Positions 44,364 to 54,400 of a stretch of 64,000 nucleotides of DNA are shown one piece after another. The notes beneath the pieces are model-generated. The model had not been told where the DNA came from. It ran no database searches and was given only the letters and a program-made list of their open reading frames with translations. The stretch is from Batillaria attramentaria (lineage: Eukaryota; Mollusca; Gastropoda; Batillariidae). Both the position numbers and the translations under genes were made by a program. The stretch covers positions 476,001 through 540,000 of the forward strand of contig JACVVK020000208.1 in assembly GCA_018292915.2 (NCBI GenBank). Direction: 5' to 3'. Numbering within the stretch: the stretch's first letter is position 1; every line of letters starts with the position of its first letter.

Positions 44364-44580
44364 GCACATTCTCTCACAAACCAGACATAAACACGGGACA
44401 GTCGCGTGCTCCAAAACGTCAGCTCAGCTATTAAGGCTTCCGAATAATTGAAGAATTAAGTTTTAATTTTTATGAGCTCAGTGAACATCTCCATACGGCT
44501 CAGACTGAGTTGGAGGAAGCCGGAGTACCCGGAGAGACCTCCCAACGATCGGCCCGAATGAACGGTACCACATACTAGAA
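44364..44580 (-). mobile_element. SINE-II fragment
   Basis: CGCACATTCTCTCACA, CAGACATAAACACGGGACAG, GTCAGCTCAGCTATTAAGGC, then TTGGAGGAAGCCGGAGTACC, CGATCGGCCCGAATGAACGG. The CTA field occupies the position of the usual AAT tail. The head is absent. Confidence 0.8.
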
Positions 44581-44891
44581 GAGTTTCGTATAACTTCACT
44601 GTTCATTTTAAAATTTGATATACTTTTTTTTTGAACGGAATCAAGTCCTGTAGCATGGTTTACACGCTACCCCTGAGCACTCGGTACTCGTGGATCTTGC
44701 GCTGCCGCCAGTGACACGCACACAACCGAGAGCGTTGAATCATGTGACCCGTGACCTCACGCCGTGTCTGCTGGGAAGAGATTGTTTGACACAGGAAGGG
44801 AACGTGTTAGCTATGACAGACAATTGCCTGGCGGTATCGACACCCTGCACCCAGGGGACGGAACAACAGATCACAGCGATTATCACTCTGT

Positions 44892-44924
<33 letters not shown>

Positions 44925-45040
44925 CGTAGATTTGGCGAGGTCAAATACTGAACAATACAGTAATACTGTGTGTTACCGAACTATGCTGTGACAGTGTGAA
45001 GGCAGACTGGAAGCGGAGCACAATATAATGTGTCCAAGCC
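44581..45040. other. intergenic DNA with a GT tract
   Basis: (GT)n at about 44,893-44,922; otherwise unique. Confidence 0.5.
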
Positions 45041-45044
45041 GGAC

Positions 45045-45125
45045 ACACACACACACACACGCACGCACGCACGCACCGCACGCACGCACGCACGCACGCA
45101 CACACACGCGCGCGCACGCACGCAC
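45045..45125. repeat. (CA)n/(CGCA)n alternating tract
   Basis: CA repeat grading into CGCA and CGCGCG; alternating Pu/Py with CG steps. Confidence 0.92.
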
Positions 45126-45682
45126 ACCGTCTGAGGCGGACAGACCTGAAAATGGCGGCACTCTTCGCTTCACTAGCAGCAAACAGACCAAACTTGAAGT
45201 CAGGACCGGAACTCCCGATTTTAATTCAATACCTTGTGCACCATCTGTATATACCAACTGCGTTCTCGGTGTACATTGTCAATGTCACTGTTTTCGTTTC
45301 ACTGTATGCCCGTAGTCCTGTGTAAAATACAAAAAAAGAAATAAGGAAAAACAAATTGAATTCAAAATTCAAGAGTTTAAATCCAGTGCATGACTCCAGC
45401 ATCCTTCTCGTCGGAAACTATGATCCGATGTTGTTTTCTAGCTGATGTCATCTTTTGCATCCTGTCATTATCTGCGAACCATTTCTCAACCATTTCTCCA
45501 GTTACCGTGGCTGCTCAATATCAATATTTTGTGGCTCTTTTAGCAAACTATGAGGTCTCCCGTTTCGCCTGGCAATCCCGCCAATGAAATCTGATTCTTC
45601 AGCTGAAAAGAACGAAGTAAACATCGTCCACGGATTTTACAAAGACCGGTCTTGTAGGGGACTCTCTCCAGGGTGGGTAGAG
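45126..45682. other. intergenic DNA, no gene recognised
   Basis: Unique sequence, no recognised gene. Confidence 0.5.
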
Positions 45683-46167
45683 ACCCTTGGTTTGTGATAC
45701 GCTGTGCGTTGGTGATACGTAGGTAAAACACACTAGGTTGCTATTCAGGCTTGTATCTGACAAAGTATAAGTCTGTGTCAGTGTGCAGCATATTTGATGC
45801 ATCTACTACAGTCCAAGAGATTGGCGCACTTGCAAGCAGCGGGCAAAGCTCGAAATGTAGCGGTAAGTGGGCATAATTTGACGAAATCGGCGAGATTTTT
45901 GTGTGCAAACTTCGATCGATCGCGAGGCCAATTCTTCGTGGCCGATTCTGGCGCTAAAACGCATCAAATTATGCCCATTTACCGCCACTTTTCGAGTTTC
46001 ACCTCATGTGGGTGCACGTGTAGTTGCACCAGCTGATCTTTTCGAGAGTGTTAGATATATAAAATATGCCGTACAGACTTTTTCTTGGTCAGGTACAAAC
46101 CTAAATAGCAAACTAGTGTGTTGTTACGTACGTATCCCCACTGCACAGCGTAGTCATACATCAAGGG
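45683..46167. mobile_element. foldback element with long inverted-repeat arms (about 200 bp each)
   Basis: Left-arm words GATACGCTGTGCG (45,696), AACACACTAG (45,727), GTCTG-GCATATTT and GTAAGTGGGCATAATTTGA (about 45,864) recur inverted and in mirror order on the right: CATCAAATTATGCCCATTTACC (45,962), AAATATGCC...CAGAC (46,063), CTAGTGTGTT (46,113) and TGCACAGCGTA (46,142). The arms enclose a spacer of about 75 bp. No open frame of note. Arms are diverged by roughly a fifth, so the element is not young. Class unknown (foldback/MITE-like). Confidence 0.85.
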
Positions 46168-47019
46168 CGTTCACGCGCCTCTCTCTGTCTCTGTCTCTCT
46201 CTCTCTGTCTCTGAGATTCTGTCTGAGATTCTTTCTCTCTCATCTAGAAGAGAGATGCAAATTGAAGAGGTTCATCTTTCCCCCAGAGCAGTTTTTCAAC
46301 AGTGAATACCAGCTAATTTGTAATGACTGAGGACAGGTTCACACTTCTTGAGAAAATTGGACGAGTGACAGCTCACTAATCCCGGCAGACGCTTTCCCAC
46401 AGCGCTACTATCATCTGGCAAAAAGGACGTAAATGCCCTTCACATCCATAGCGTTTCTACGCCCTTTTTCTCCAGACTACGGCAGAACTCTCCGAAGGGC
46501 AGCGTCGCTGATTTTCAAACAACTGATTAGGAGAAAATTGTTTTAAAGACGATGCTCTGCTAAACATGGGGTTCATGGAACTGATGATAAGGGGTCCCTG
46601 AACACTTCTGCCCGCATACGGTCATTTTCAAACGAGCCTGGCTAATTTTGTCTCTGGTGTTTGGTTTTTGTTTTTGTTCTTTTCGTCTTCGGGGTGGGGG
46701 AATCTGTTTCAATGACACGTTTTTTTCCCCCTGTTAAACACGAGGTTGAGGAAAGTGCAGGAGATGTGGGTTCATTAGGGTTTCTGCCAGGGCGGGGTTG
46801 TCAGAGGGTGAAAAAAACAGTTTAAATGACACCTTTGGCACTAACCACAGGGCCTGGGTCAGAAGTTTGATCAGACATGCACACTGAAAGAACGTCAGTT
46901 GACGTGGACTCAACTCATTGTGGGAAGTGGTCGAATGGTGAGTCATATGTTCTTCTGGCCGAGCCTTGTGCTTCGATCCTACTCACTCCGAGAGCTACAT
47001 CAGCGTTAGATGTCTTTGA
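46168..47019. other. intergenic DNA; low-repeat island at 46,310-46,640
   Basis: A short CT/CTGT run (46,178-46,235) then unique sequence containing CTAATCCC and ACTGATTAGGAG (Otx/homeodomain-type words). No gene recognised. Confidence 0.35.
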
Positions 47020-47036
47020 ACACACACACACACACA

Positions 47037-47097
<61 letters not shown>
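47020..47097. repeat. (CA)n microsatellite
   Basis: About 78 bp of CA with one CACC interruption; followed by AATTAATGAATAAATAAATG. Confidence 0.97.
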
Positions 47098-47100
<3 letters not shown>

Positions 47101-47219
47101 GAGGAAAATTAATGAATAAATAAATGAAGATTATTTGACAAAAATTCAACAAAAGTTGACCGAAAGACCATTTTTAACGTTGCTACAACACAGATGTAAA
47201 ACAATGTCAAACAAAAGAA

Positions 47220-47225
<6 letters not shown>

Positions 47226-47265
<40 letters not shown>
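47226..47265. repeat. (GA)n microsatellite
   Basis: About 40 bp of uninterrupted GA. Confidence 0.95.
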
Positions 47266-47266
<1 letters not shown>

Positions 47267-47627
47267 CGTGTCCAATTGGTTGTGAGGAGAACACCCCCGA
47301 GACACTCCGTGCTGATGAGGGACCTCAGCAAGAAGACCGAATAGAATTGCTAATGATCACGCTGTAAAAAAACCCTTTTATTTCCCATTTCCCCAAAGCG
47401 TGGTGCATCAAGTTTGTTAGCATTTGTTTCAATCATGTGTGTTAAAGTGACTGGTCGCCATGAATGTGAAAATGATGGTGGCTTTCTGGGGAGGGAGAGA
47501 GAGAGACAGAGAGGTGAACTCCAAGGTCGTTGGGTGCACAGGAATGAATCTTCAATTTGTCCACAGAACATTTCCAAGAACTTTTCTTTTGGACATCCTG
47601 TGTTTTGGCGATATATAGACGTTGTTG

Positions 47628-47629
<2 letters not shown>

Positions 47630-47675
<46 letters not shown>
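47630..47675. repeat. (GT)n microsatellite
   Basis: About 44 bp of GT. Confidence 0.95.
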
Positions 47676-47677
<2 letters not shown>

Positions 47678-47829
47678 CGATGGGGCCGCGATGGGGCTGC
47701 GAGAGGCTTTCGGTGTAAGATTAACCGTTCTAGCGACCATTTTTAGCCATAAACTTGAAGAGGGGCCGTGCCTGCCAAGCTTAGTCGTGCGCTGAAATGC
47801 CCATTAACACTCAGCGGCGTTCTAGTCAA

Positions 47830-47925
47830 ACATTTGTGCTGGCTTTTTCCATGTTTGTCCATCTTTGATATCAGCCTGATATGGTGAAAAGAACGTAACC
47901 CCCTCCAATCCCCCCCCCCCTTTCC
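47830..47925 (+). mobile_element. degraded SINE-I body fragment
   Basis: CAAACATTTGTGCTGGCTTT, ATCTTTGATATCAGCC and GATATGGTGAAAAGAACGTA correspond to the SINE-I body and tail with many substitutions. No tRNA head. An old copy. Confidence 0.75.
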
Positions 47926-48604
47926 TCCAATACATCATCTTTGTCAGAGTTAAAGAAAATTGTCACGACAACCTCCCAACTAAAACCCCACACCCCCAAC
48001 TGACCCTCCACCCATCCACCCGAACCCCCTCCCCATAATAAAAGGAAAAGAAAGAATCGGGGAGCAGCGAAAAATCAACACGGCTCCATGAAAGTTGCGG
48101 GGTCTGACAGGACAGTTTCCTTTGGCTGTCTCTAGGGGGCGCTCCCCGTTTCAAGTTATTGCAGTAATTCCCAACGATTTTTAATTCTGCTCGCTCAACC
48201 GTGTGGCAGATAGAGCGGCGCGCTCATAGCTGCTCGCGCCGCTGGGTCCGGCAAAATCGATCACTACTTCCGGTCGAGCTCGCTCTTTACTCGGCGTGAA
48301 ATTGCGATTCGTACCCCGTTGATTATGCCCCTTGTTGGTTTCCCTGTCGCCATCTTTGTTCTGTGCAAACACAGTTTGCAGTTCTGAGACGAAGAAGTGG
48401 TTGGCTGGTTGGCAACTTGGTTGGTTTGTGTGGTGGTTCAAGGGTAATAATTATTGCCAAACAAAAAACAAAAAACCCGATGGCACAACCAGAAAAAGCC
48501 AACTGGACATTTGGGCTCTCGGCTGCAAATCGAACGCAAGACCTAAGCATCAACAGTGCAGCTCTCTGTCTCTCTTGGAAGAAAAATTCAATTTCAGATT
48601 CAAA
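47926..48604. other. intergenic DNA, no gene recognised
   Basis: Unique sequence, C-rich at the left edge. Overlapping short frames without recognised domains. Confidence 0.5.
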
Positions 48605-48785
48605 ATACTTTACTTATTGTTATTTTATTTATGAACTCAGTTCCTAGCAAGCAGGTTTGGGGACCAGTGGCCTCACTAAAATAATCATAATCAATTTATG
48701 TGTGTATGGATTTTAAGTTTGTTTAGTGGGAGTGTTGCATTTTGATTATACTCGTGTTTGCTGCAATAAGAGCCGTTTGTTCAGT
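48605..48785 (+). mobile_element. dispersed repeat R4, copy 2
   Basis: GAACTCAGTTCCTA, GTTTGGGGACCAGTGGCC, TTTAGTGGGAGTGTTGCATT, TTGATTATACTCGTGTTTGC and TGCAATAAGAGCCG align with 53,300-53,460 and with the reverse complement of 17,575-17,735. A TTTATT at about 48,622 could serve as AATAAA on the minus strand for the receptor gene, but this lies in the repeat and is weak. Confidence 0.75.
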
Positions 48786-48870
48786 ATTTTTCTTAGGTAT
48801 GTTCTTCCACATGTTCAGTATTTTTCTTAGGTATGTTCTTCCACATGTTCAGTATTTTTCTTAGGTATGT
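48781..48870. repeat. 34-bp minisatellite, about 2.5 copies
   Basis: CAGTATTTTTCTTAGGTATG followed by TTCTTCCACATGTT, twice in full and a third partial copy. It begins inside the end of the R4 copy. Confidence 0.93.
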
Positions 48871-49219
48871 GCGCCTGGTTTCTACTTGCCTCCATGGCCT
48901 ATGACTGTGGCATTACTCTACTCATATGTCAAGTTATTTCATGTATGCTTATAATGCATACACAGCGTTCTCGTCCTTGTCATTGTATAGTTTACATATA
49001 CCAAAAACACAATAAAAAAAAAAGAGAGAGCCGTTTAGTAACCGTTACTCTTGCTTGATTTTCGCCAGCCTCCCCCCTCCTCCCCCCCCCCCCCCCAAGA
49101 AAAAAAAAAGAATTAAAAAACGTGGGATATTCGTACGAAATGTGGCAGTCCCCAAAAGAAAAACTGTAAACAAAGCCAAGTGGATGGATGGTCAAGAGAT
49201 TCGAGAAAGACGGAAAATA
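48871..49219. other. 3' flank of the receptor gene
   Basis: Unique sequence with a poly-C/poly-A patch (49,072-49,110). No clear AATAAA in the gene's orientation close to the stop codon, so the 3' end of the transcript is unknown. Confidence 0.4.
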
Positions 49220-50587
49220 TCACACGTCTGTTTTCGACGTAACTTTGTCTGTCTGCAAAACGCGGCTGGGCGATTTCGCTGACGTCGAGCAGGGTAACAG
49301 GAGCCTGAGATCTCGCCTGAAACGCGAGGACTGAGCTAAATAGATGAAAAAGTTGACTGAGCTGTTCAGAGACAAGAAAATACCATAGATCGCATACACA
49401 ACCACGATCAAGTTAGAATACCGACCTCTGATAGAGAAATCGGGATACAAAGCCTGCAGGAGATACAAAATTGCTCTTGGGGTGGTGATGATAATGTACA
49501 CTAAGGAGACAATCAGTAACATCTTCACTAACGATAACTCTCGCCTGCTGTCCGCGTTGCTGCTAGAGTTCACTCTCCATGCCATGGCGGCCCGTAGCTT
49601 TGTGGCGGTGATGATGGTTGCTAGGGAAACTACAGCCAGGCTGATGAAAGTGATGTTGCTGACAAAGACGCTCTCGATAATGTTGAAGATGTCCGGGTTG
49701 TTGCGGTAGGCCTGGGACGCCGTCACGAAAGGAATTGTCGTATTGGTACCCGGGATAAGGCGACTTCCGATTTCAAATTTCAAAGGGTAGGTGACGCAGG
49801 AAACCTGCATGATGATCACAGCCAGGAGGCAAATCCAAACCAGTGTTCTGGTCCTGATCAGCTGTCCAGCCTTCATGGGCAACACCACGCAGATACACCG
49901 CTCCACGGCAATGATCATCACCAGGCAGCCAGAGGTTCTGCCCAAGCCACTCCCGAACCCGCTGAGGTACTTCCGGCTGTACGCTTTCCACCAAAGAGCT
50001 GTTTCAGGGGCAACAATCCTGTTAAGAACGCAATGGGCAAAGCTCAAGGGGACCATGGAGATGTAGATGAGATCAACAAGACTGAGAGTGAAAAGACAGA
50101 CGTTCATGCGTTCTCGCAAACCTTGACGATAGAACACGACACAGCTGATAGAATTGGTGCTCATCCCAACAAGCCATACAACCCACGTGATGAAACATAC
50201 AGCGTCCTCTATCATTAAGACAGTGGCAGTGCTGATCAGACCATTGGCAAGGACTCCTGTTCCAGCAGCAGAGGTGTCTTCAGTGCCCATGGCAAGAAGA
50301 GTGGCGGTGCTAAAGGCTGACACCTCGGAACTGGTAGCGGGGACCTTGCCGTCAATACTAACACCTTGTTGGACCGTATCGTTGTACCCTGATTGATACG
50401 TTACAGACTTTTCCAGTGCCTTTTCCACATTTCTGGTGTTACTGGGATCGGAATCTAGAATCAAAGTATCACTTGCAGGTCTCGTGTCTGAAACAAAATT
50501 GAGAAAATTTGTGTCGTTTCTCTCCGTATTATCCTTTGCAAACACAGAACTGATGAACACACACACAACCGAAGTGGAAACCTTCAT
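49220..50587 (-). CDS. rhodopsin-like (class A) G-protein-coupled receptor, orphan, chemosensory-type
   Basis: 455 residues in one exon. The start is the first ATG after an in-frame TGA 36 bases upstream and has A at -3. Residues 1-17 look like a signal peptide. A long Ser/Thr-rich N-terminus to about 125 carries N-glycosylation sequons at N24 and N69. Predicted membrane segments: about 128-153 (N145), 162-186 (LSLVDL, D172), 208-238, 248-266, 302-328, 352-380 and 393-417. Oddities: ERC (229-231) at the DRY site, NFFIY (412-416) in place of NPxxY, no CWxP in TM6, and no Cys at the TM3/ECL2 disulfide positions. Intracellular loop 3 has a basic/Ser-rich stretch and the C-tail is short (RFRRDLR). 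This pattern, intronless with NSSxN in TM7, recalls the expanded chemosensory-type receptors of gastropods (family knowledge). The ligand is unknown. A peptide receptor is the main alternative. The frame is intact, so it is probably functional. Confidence 0.92.
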   Translation of the reverse strand: MKVSTSVVCVFISSVFAKDNTERNDTNFLNFVSDTRPASDTLILDSDPSNTRNVEKALEKSVTYQSGYNDTVQQGVSIDGKVPATSSEVSAFSTATLLAMGTEDTSAAGTGVLANGLISTATVLMIEDAVCFITWVVWLVGMSTNSISCVVFYRQGLRERMNVCLFTLSLVDLIYISMVPLSFAHCVLNRIVAPETALWWKAYSRKYLSGFGSGLGRTSGCLVMIIAVERCICVVLPMKAGQLIRTRTLVWICLLAVIIMQVSCVTYPLKFEIGSRLIPGTNTTIPFVTASQAYRNNPDIFNIIESVFVSNITFISLAVVSLATIITATKLRAAMAWRVNSSSNADSRRELSLVKMLLIVSLVYIIITTPRAILYLLQALYPDFSIRGRYSNLIVVVYAIYGIFLSLNSSVNFFIYLAQSSRFRRDLRLLLPCSTSAKSPSRVLQTDKVTSKTDV

Positions 50588-51117
50588 CTTCGCCAGTAAT
50601 AGACGCAGTCGTGGTTCAGAGAATCAGCAGCTGCAAACAAATTACGTTTCCTGGAGTTGAGACTGCGCGTAAAGAAAATCAAAGCTGAAGGACGGAGGGA
50701 GCGCCATGCCAGCCCATAAGAAAATACAAAGAAAATTAGACTGGTGGTGAGATGTAGAAGAAACTTAATGATATTGGAAGCAAAGCGTCCCGTTTTTATT
50801 GGCGGCGCGTCGTCTTGAAAGTCGTTAGTGTGAATTGATTTTAGTATCGCAGTTGGAATGCAGAGTTTCCGTGTGTCACGTTTTAAAAAATTCTTCCTGG
50901 TAATCAGTTTTCTTTTTGACATTCCATTTTGTGAAATATTTCCTATTTTTGGTAATGCCATGTCATCTCCTTCGGCAGTATTGATTGCTCGTGAAAAAAC
51001 TCCACTTAGGTATTGATTGCCAGGATATTTTAGTCGGTATGTGCTCTTCATTAAAAACAATTTCCCTCATCTGTATCCTTTAAAAGAAAAAAAATCCATG
51101 CCTGTCTCTCATTACTG

Positions 51118-51121
<4 letters not shown>
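50588..51121. promoter_or_regulatory. 5' flank of the receptor gene; promoter not resolvable
   Basis: The sequence upstream of the receptor start (reading toward higher coordinates) has no convincing TATA box or known element that I can place. A 158-codon minus-strand frame here overlaps the receptor start in another frame and lacks recognisable similarity, so I treat it as 5' untranslated or promoter DNA. Confidence 0.3.
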
Positions 51122-51164
<43 letters not shown>

Positions 51165-51250
51165 GTGTGTGCGTGCGTGCGTGCGTGTGTGTTGATGTGT
51201 GTGTCTGCGTGCGTGCGTGACGTGCGTGTGTGCGTGCGTGCGTGCATGTG

Positions 51251-51298
<48 letters not shown>

Positions 51299-51337
51299 TG
51301 TGTGTTGTGTGTGTGTCTGCGTGCGTGCGTGCGTGCG

Positions 51338-51388
<51 letters not shown>
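51122..51388. repeat. (GT)n/(GCGT)n array, about 265 bp
   Basis: Alternating GT and GCGT blocks with a few TT and GA interruptions. Nearly pure alternating Pu/Py, lying about 530 bp upstream of the receptor start codon. Confidence 0.97.
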
Positions 51389-51544
51389 CATTTTTGGTTT
51401 TTTTTGGGGTTTTTTGGGGGCTCTTACGTCTTTGCAAAATACCTGAATTGCCCTACTAATAATTATGATGTCTCATAACGAAAAGATGGAGTTGCATACG
51501 AGCAACTATTGAACTCGCACTGGGAAAAAAGAAAAGAAAAAGAA

Positions 51545-51611
51545 ATATAATATAATATAATATAATATAATATAATATAATATAATATAATATAATATAA
51601 TATAATATAAT
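51545..51611. repeat. (TATAA)n pentamer array
   Basis: About 13 TATAA units without interruption. Both strands read as short open frames of Ile/Leu/Tyr. Confidence 0.97.
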
Positions 51612-51786
51612 GCACGTGCTGGCCAGGGCAATAGACATACCATGGATAGCTGACGGACAGCTGGCGGACAAACAAAACGTTCCCTGTTGGAAAAACATGG
51701 CGCCACACGTTTTGATGATGTCACCTGTAACAGCTCGATGGTATGGTATGGTATGGTATAGGTCTTATCTCCTCTCTTCTGAGACG

Positions 51787-51957
51787 GGGGGTGGAGGGGG
51801 ATAGCCGAATGGTAGAGCGTTGGACTTTCAATGCTCGGGTCGTGAGTTCGAATCCCGGCTGGGGCCAAAGATTTGTACTGGCCTTTCCCTTGTTACCCCG
51901 TCTTTGACATCACTCATACGTGGTGGAAAAGAACATGAAACTCACAAATACAGCCAC
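51787..51957 (+). mobile_element. SINE-I (CTTTCAA subfamily) with 13-bp target-site duplication
   Basis: CTCTTCTGAGACG flanks both sides (about 51,774-51,786 and 51,959-51,971). Loop GACTTTCAATG, B box GAGTTCGAATCCC, body CAAAGATTTGTACTGGCC, tail AACATGAAACTCACAAATAC. Confidence 0.93.
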
Positions 51958-52194
51958 CCTCTTCTGAGACGTTTAAGGCGCCGCGGTGCTGGAAGACGAA
52001 GCAGTGAAAGCCTGCTGCTGCTAAGCGCGACTTCATGTGCAAACCCCTATCTTGATATTCACTCTGGTGCGTGCGACAGTATTTCTGTTTTCCACGCCAC
52101 CGGGCACGGCCTACTCTTCTTCGAAAATTGGACGAGGGATTTTGAGCGTGTACACTTGATATTTGTGCGTGCGTGTGTACGCGAAGTCGGGACA

Positions 52195-52380
52195 AATTCA
52201 AATTCAAATGCACTTTATTCATCCCGAAACGGGCAATTGAGATATAAGACAGGCTTAGCATAAATCAACAAATAAATAATTAAGAACAACCAATATGAAT
52301 CACAGATTCAACTAATTATATTAATTTAAAATTAATTAAGAATTAAGAAATAGCGTAGGAGTTCCTTCATAAGCCGAACA
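52195..52380 (-). mobile_element. putative retroelement 3' UTR
   Basis: On the minus strand, T/A-rich text ends TTGCCCGTTTCGGGATGAAT, AAAGTGCATTTGAATTTGAA. This AATAAA-plus-short-tandem ending (TTTGAA)n is typical of LINE 3' termini. No coding part. Confidence 0.45.
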
Positions 52381-52414
52381 TGGGCAATAAAAAAAGAACA
52401 CAGTCATTCTTATA

Positions 52415-52596
<182 letters not shown>

Positions 52597-52664
52597 TACA
52601 CACAGGCAACGTAGACAAGTCTGCATGTAATTTAGAATCTACATGGAAAGGAAAAATACACCCA

Positions 52665-52872
52665 CACTCCTGCCCACCGAGGATTCGAACCGGGCGGCTC
52701 GGGATCCGAATCGAATACCTTAACCGATACAGTCACGATAATCGACCCAGCACGTGATTCGGACTCGCAAGGAAAAACCCAAGTCAATTCCTTCCGCCGA
52801 GGAGGGATTCGAACCTCGTGCTTCGGGATCCGTAGGCAGCGGACGCCGCCTCAACCACTTTAGGCCAAACTC
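52665..52872 (-). mobile_element. tandem dimer of tRNA-like SINE heads
   Basis: On the minus strand, unit 1 contains CTGCCTACGGATCCCGAAGC and AGGTTCGAATCCC. About 117 bp further on, unit 2 contains CGATTCGGATCCCGAGCC and CGGTTCGAATCC. Each is followed by a matching (T)GGGT.TTTTTCCTT segment. CTACGGATC in unit 1 resembles the anticodon region of tRNA-Arg(ACG). Neither folds convincingly as an intact tRNA, so they are SINE-derived. Confidence 0.75.
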
Positions 52873-53299
52873 CCTTTCTTTAAGGCGGCTTTTGATGGAT
52901 CAGCCAATTAAAAGAGTTGTTGGGCTCACGTGACCCGCGCATGTCTCGATAAGGGTTGTCGACAGATTGATACCGCTTTTACTGAAGTCGAATGCATGAC
53001 AAACAGTCCCCACTCTGCTTTGTCGTTCCCCGGGGGGGCAGGGGAAGCGGCCCTAGGAGCATTTGTGTTTTCCTTGCGCCAAGATTGATGTCAGGGATGA
53101 GAGATACGGAGGCTGACGTGCACGCCATGCAAATTTATCGAGAAAACTCGACGGTCACAGTCTCTGTCTTTTTTTTTCTGTCTCTGTCTCTCTTCTTCTC
53201 TTTCTCTGTCTTTCGTCTGTCTGTCTGTCTGTCGTCCCCCCCCCCTCTTTCTCTGTTTATTCTCGGACAGAACGCGAGCTAAAGAGACAGGTATTTTTT
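52873..53299. other. intergenic DNA, no gene recognised
   Basis: CT/CTGT-rich pyrimidine stretch at 53,158-53,260; otherwise unique. Confidence 0.5.
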
Positions 53300-53460
53300 T
53301 TTTATTATTCAGTAACTCAGTTCCTACCGAGGAAGTTTGGGGTTGTGCATACGTGGCCCCAATAAAAATTAAAATAAATTTATACCGCAAGGATTTAAAT
53401 GTGGCTTAGTGGGAGTGTTGCACTTTGATTATACTCGTGTTTGCTGCAGTAAGAACTGCC
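53300..53460 (+). mobile_element. dispersed repeat R4, copy 3
   Basis: AACTCAGTTCCTACCGAGGA, TAGTGGGAGTGTTGCACTTT, GATTATACTCGTGTTTGCTG. See the 17,575 and 48,605 copies. Confidence 0.78.
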
Positions 53461-53559
53461 AAGGAACCTTTATTCTTTCCTGATTTTCGCATACAGGGCC
53501 AAAACCGAATAAGAGTCAGAAACACCGGATACTCGTCCGTGATACGAAATGTGTTAATT

Positions 53560-53985
53560 GTATCTCATTGATGCCACTTTGATCATAGGATGTAGTGTCA
53601 GTTTTAGAGACCGATGTCTTCGTAGAATACTGAACATCTTTTGGCCTAACACCATTTCCAATGAAGAACTCCACAACAGAACATCGACCTGCGACATCAC
53701 CACAGAAAGCAAGCGCAGAGGATGGCGCTGGATTGGACACATCCTCAGGATGCCCCCCAACCGCACTACCCCGGGTGGTTCATCGTTGGACCCCAGATGG
53801 AAAAAGAGCCAGAGGAAGGCCCAAGGAGACGTGGCGGGGGACAGTGGACAAAGAGCTGAAGGAAAACAAACTGACCTGGGGGACGCTGGAGAAGACAGCT
53901 CAGAACAGGCCAGAGTGGCGATCTTTGGTGCTGGCCTTATGTGCCAGAGGGCACGAAGATGATTAAGTAAGTAAGTAAGTTTGTT
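53560..53985 (+). pseudogene. LINE ORF2 C-terminus with frameshift and (TAAG)n tail
   Basis: The first frame gives FRDRCLRRILNIFWPNTISN, EELHNRTSTCDITTESKRRG and WRWIGHILRMPPNR. After about 53,765 the similarity moves to the next frame: ALPRVVHRWTPDGKRARGRP, KETWRGTVDKELKENKLTWG, and ARGHEDD plus stop. 'RRRILxIFWPNTISNEEL', 'RRWxWIGHxLRM' and 'RWTPDGKRxRGRPKxTWRRT' are the hallmark end blocks of a widespread invertebrate non-LTR reverse transcriptase (family knowledge). Immediately after the stop come TAAG repeats, the element's tail. Truncated and frameshifted, hence dead. Confidence 0.9.
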
Positions 53986-54400
53986 TTAGAGTAGCAGCGG
54001 CAAGTTTGGAAAGGGTTAATACGCCCATAGCTTCTACTGTTGTCACGTAAAGGACATGCAGCGTTTGGTGTCTGTATAGAGCACCCCGCTTTGAGAGTGT
54101 GCTACTGTAGTGATTTTTTGTTATTTGTGTATTTGGTAGAGCAAGCTGTATGCCAGAGGGTTGCAAGACGAGGCAAGATGTCAGCGAAGCTAGGACTTTT
54201 TGCGCACAAGAGAGGCAAAGGTGACACGAGTGGAATTGGGTGAAATGGCTTTTTGGCCTAAACAGAAAGTAGACTATCATTACTCCAGTGAGGCCTGAGC
54301 GGAAAGGAGACATCCATTTGGGGTGACTACGATGCCTGATACTAATAGGGAATATATAGCCATTTTGAGGTCTCGTGCATTTATATTCTTTGACCTCTGT
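53986..54400 (-). repeat. dispersed repeat R3, copy 2
   Basis: Reverse-complement partner of 39,593-39,990. On the minus strand a frame reads SGLTGVMIVYFLFRPK and HSCHLCLSCAQKVLASL, parallel to SGLTGVMLVFFLFRPK and HSCHLCLSCVQKVPASL in copy 1. It abuts the LINE tail at 53,985; the exact junction is uncertain. Confidence 0.75.

Noticed and set aside
43868..44434. Leu/Thr-rich (plus strand) and Val/Ser-rich (minus strand) frames of up to 188 codons
   Set aside because: Translations of the CTA/CTG trinucleotide field.
50584..51060. 158-codon minus-strand frame overlapping the receptor start
   Set aside because: No domain or codon pattern. It overlaps the receptor's first codons in another frame and lies where its promoter or 5' UTR should be.
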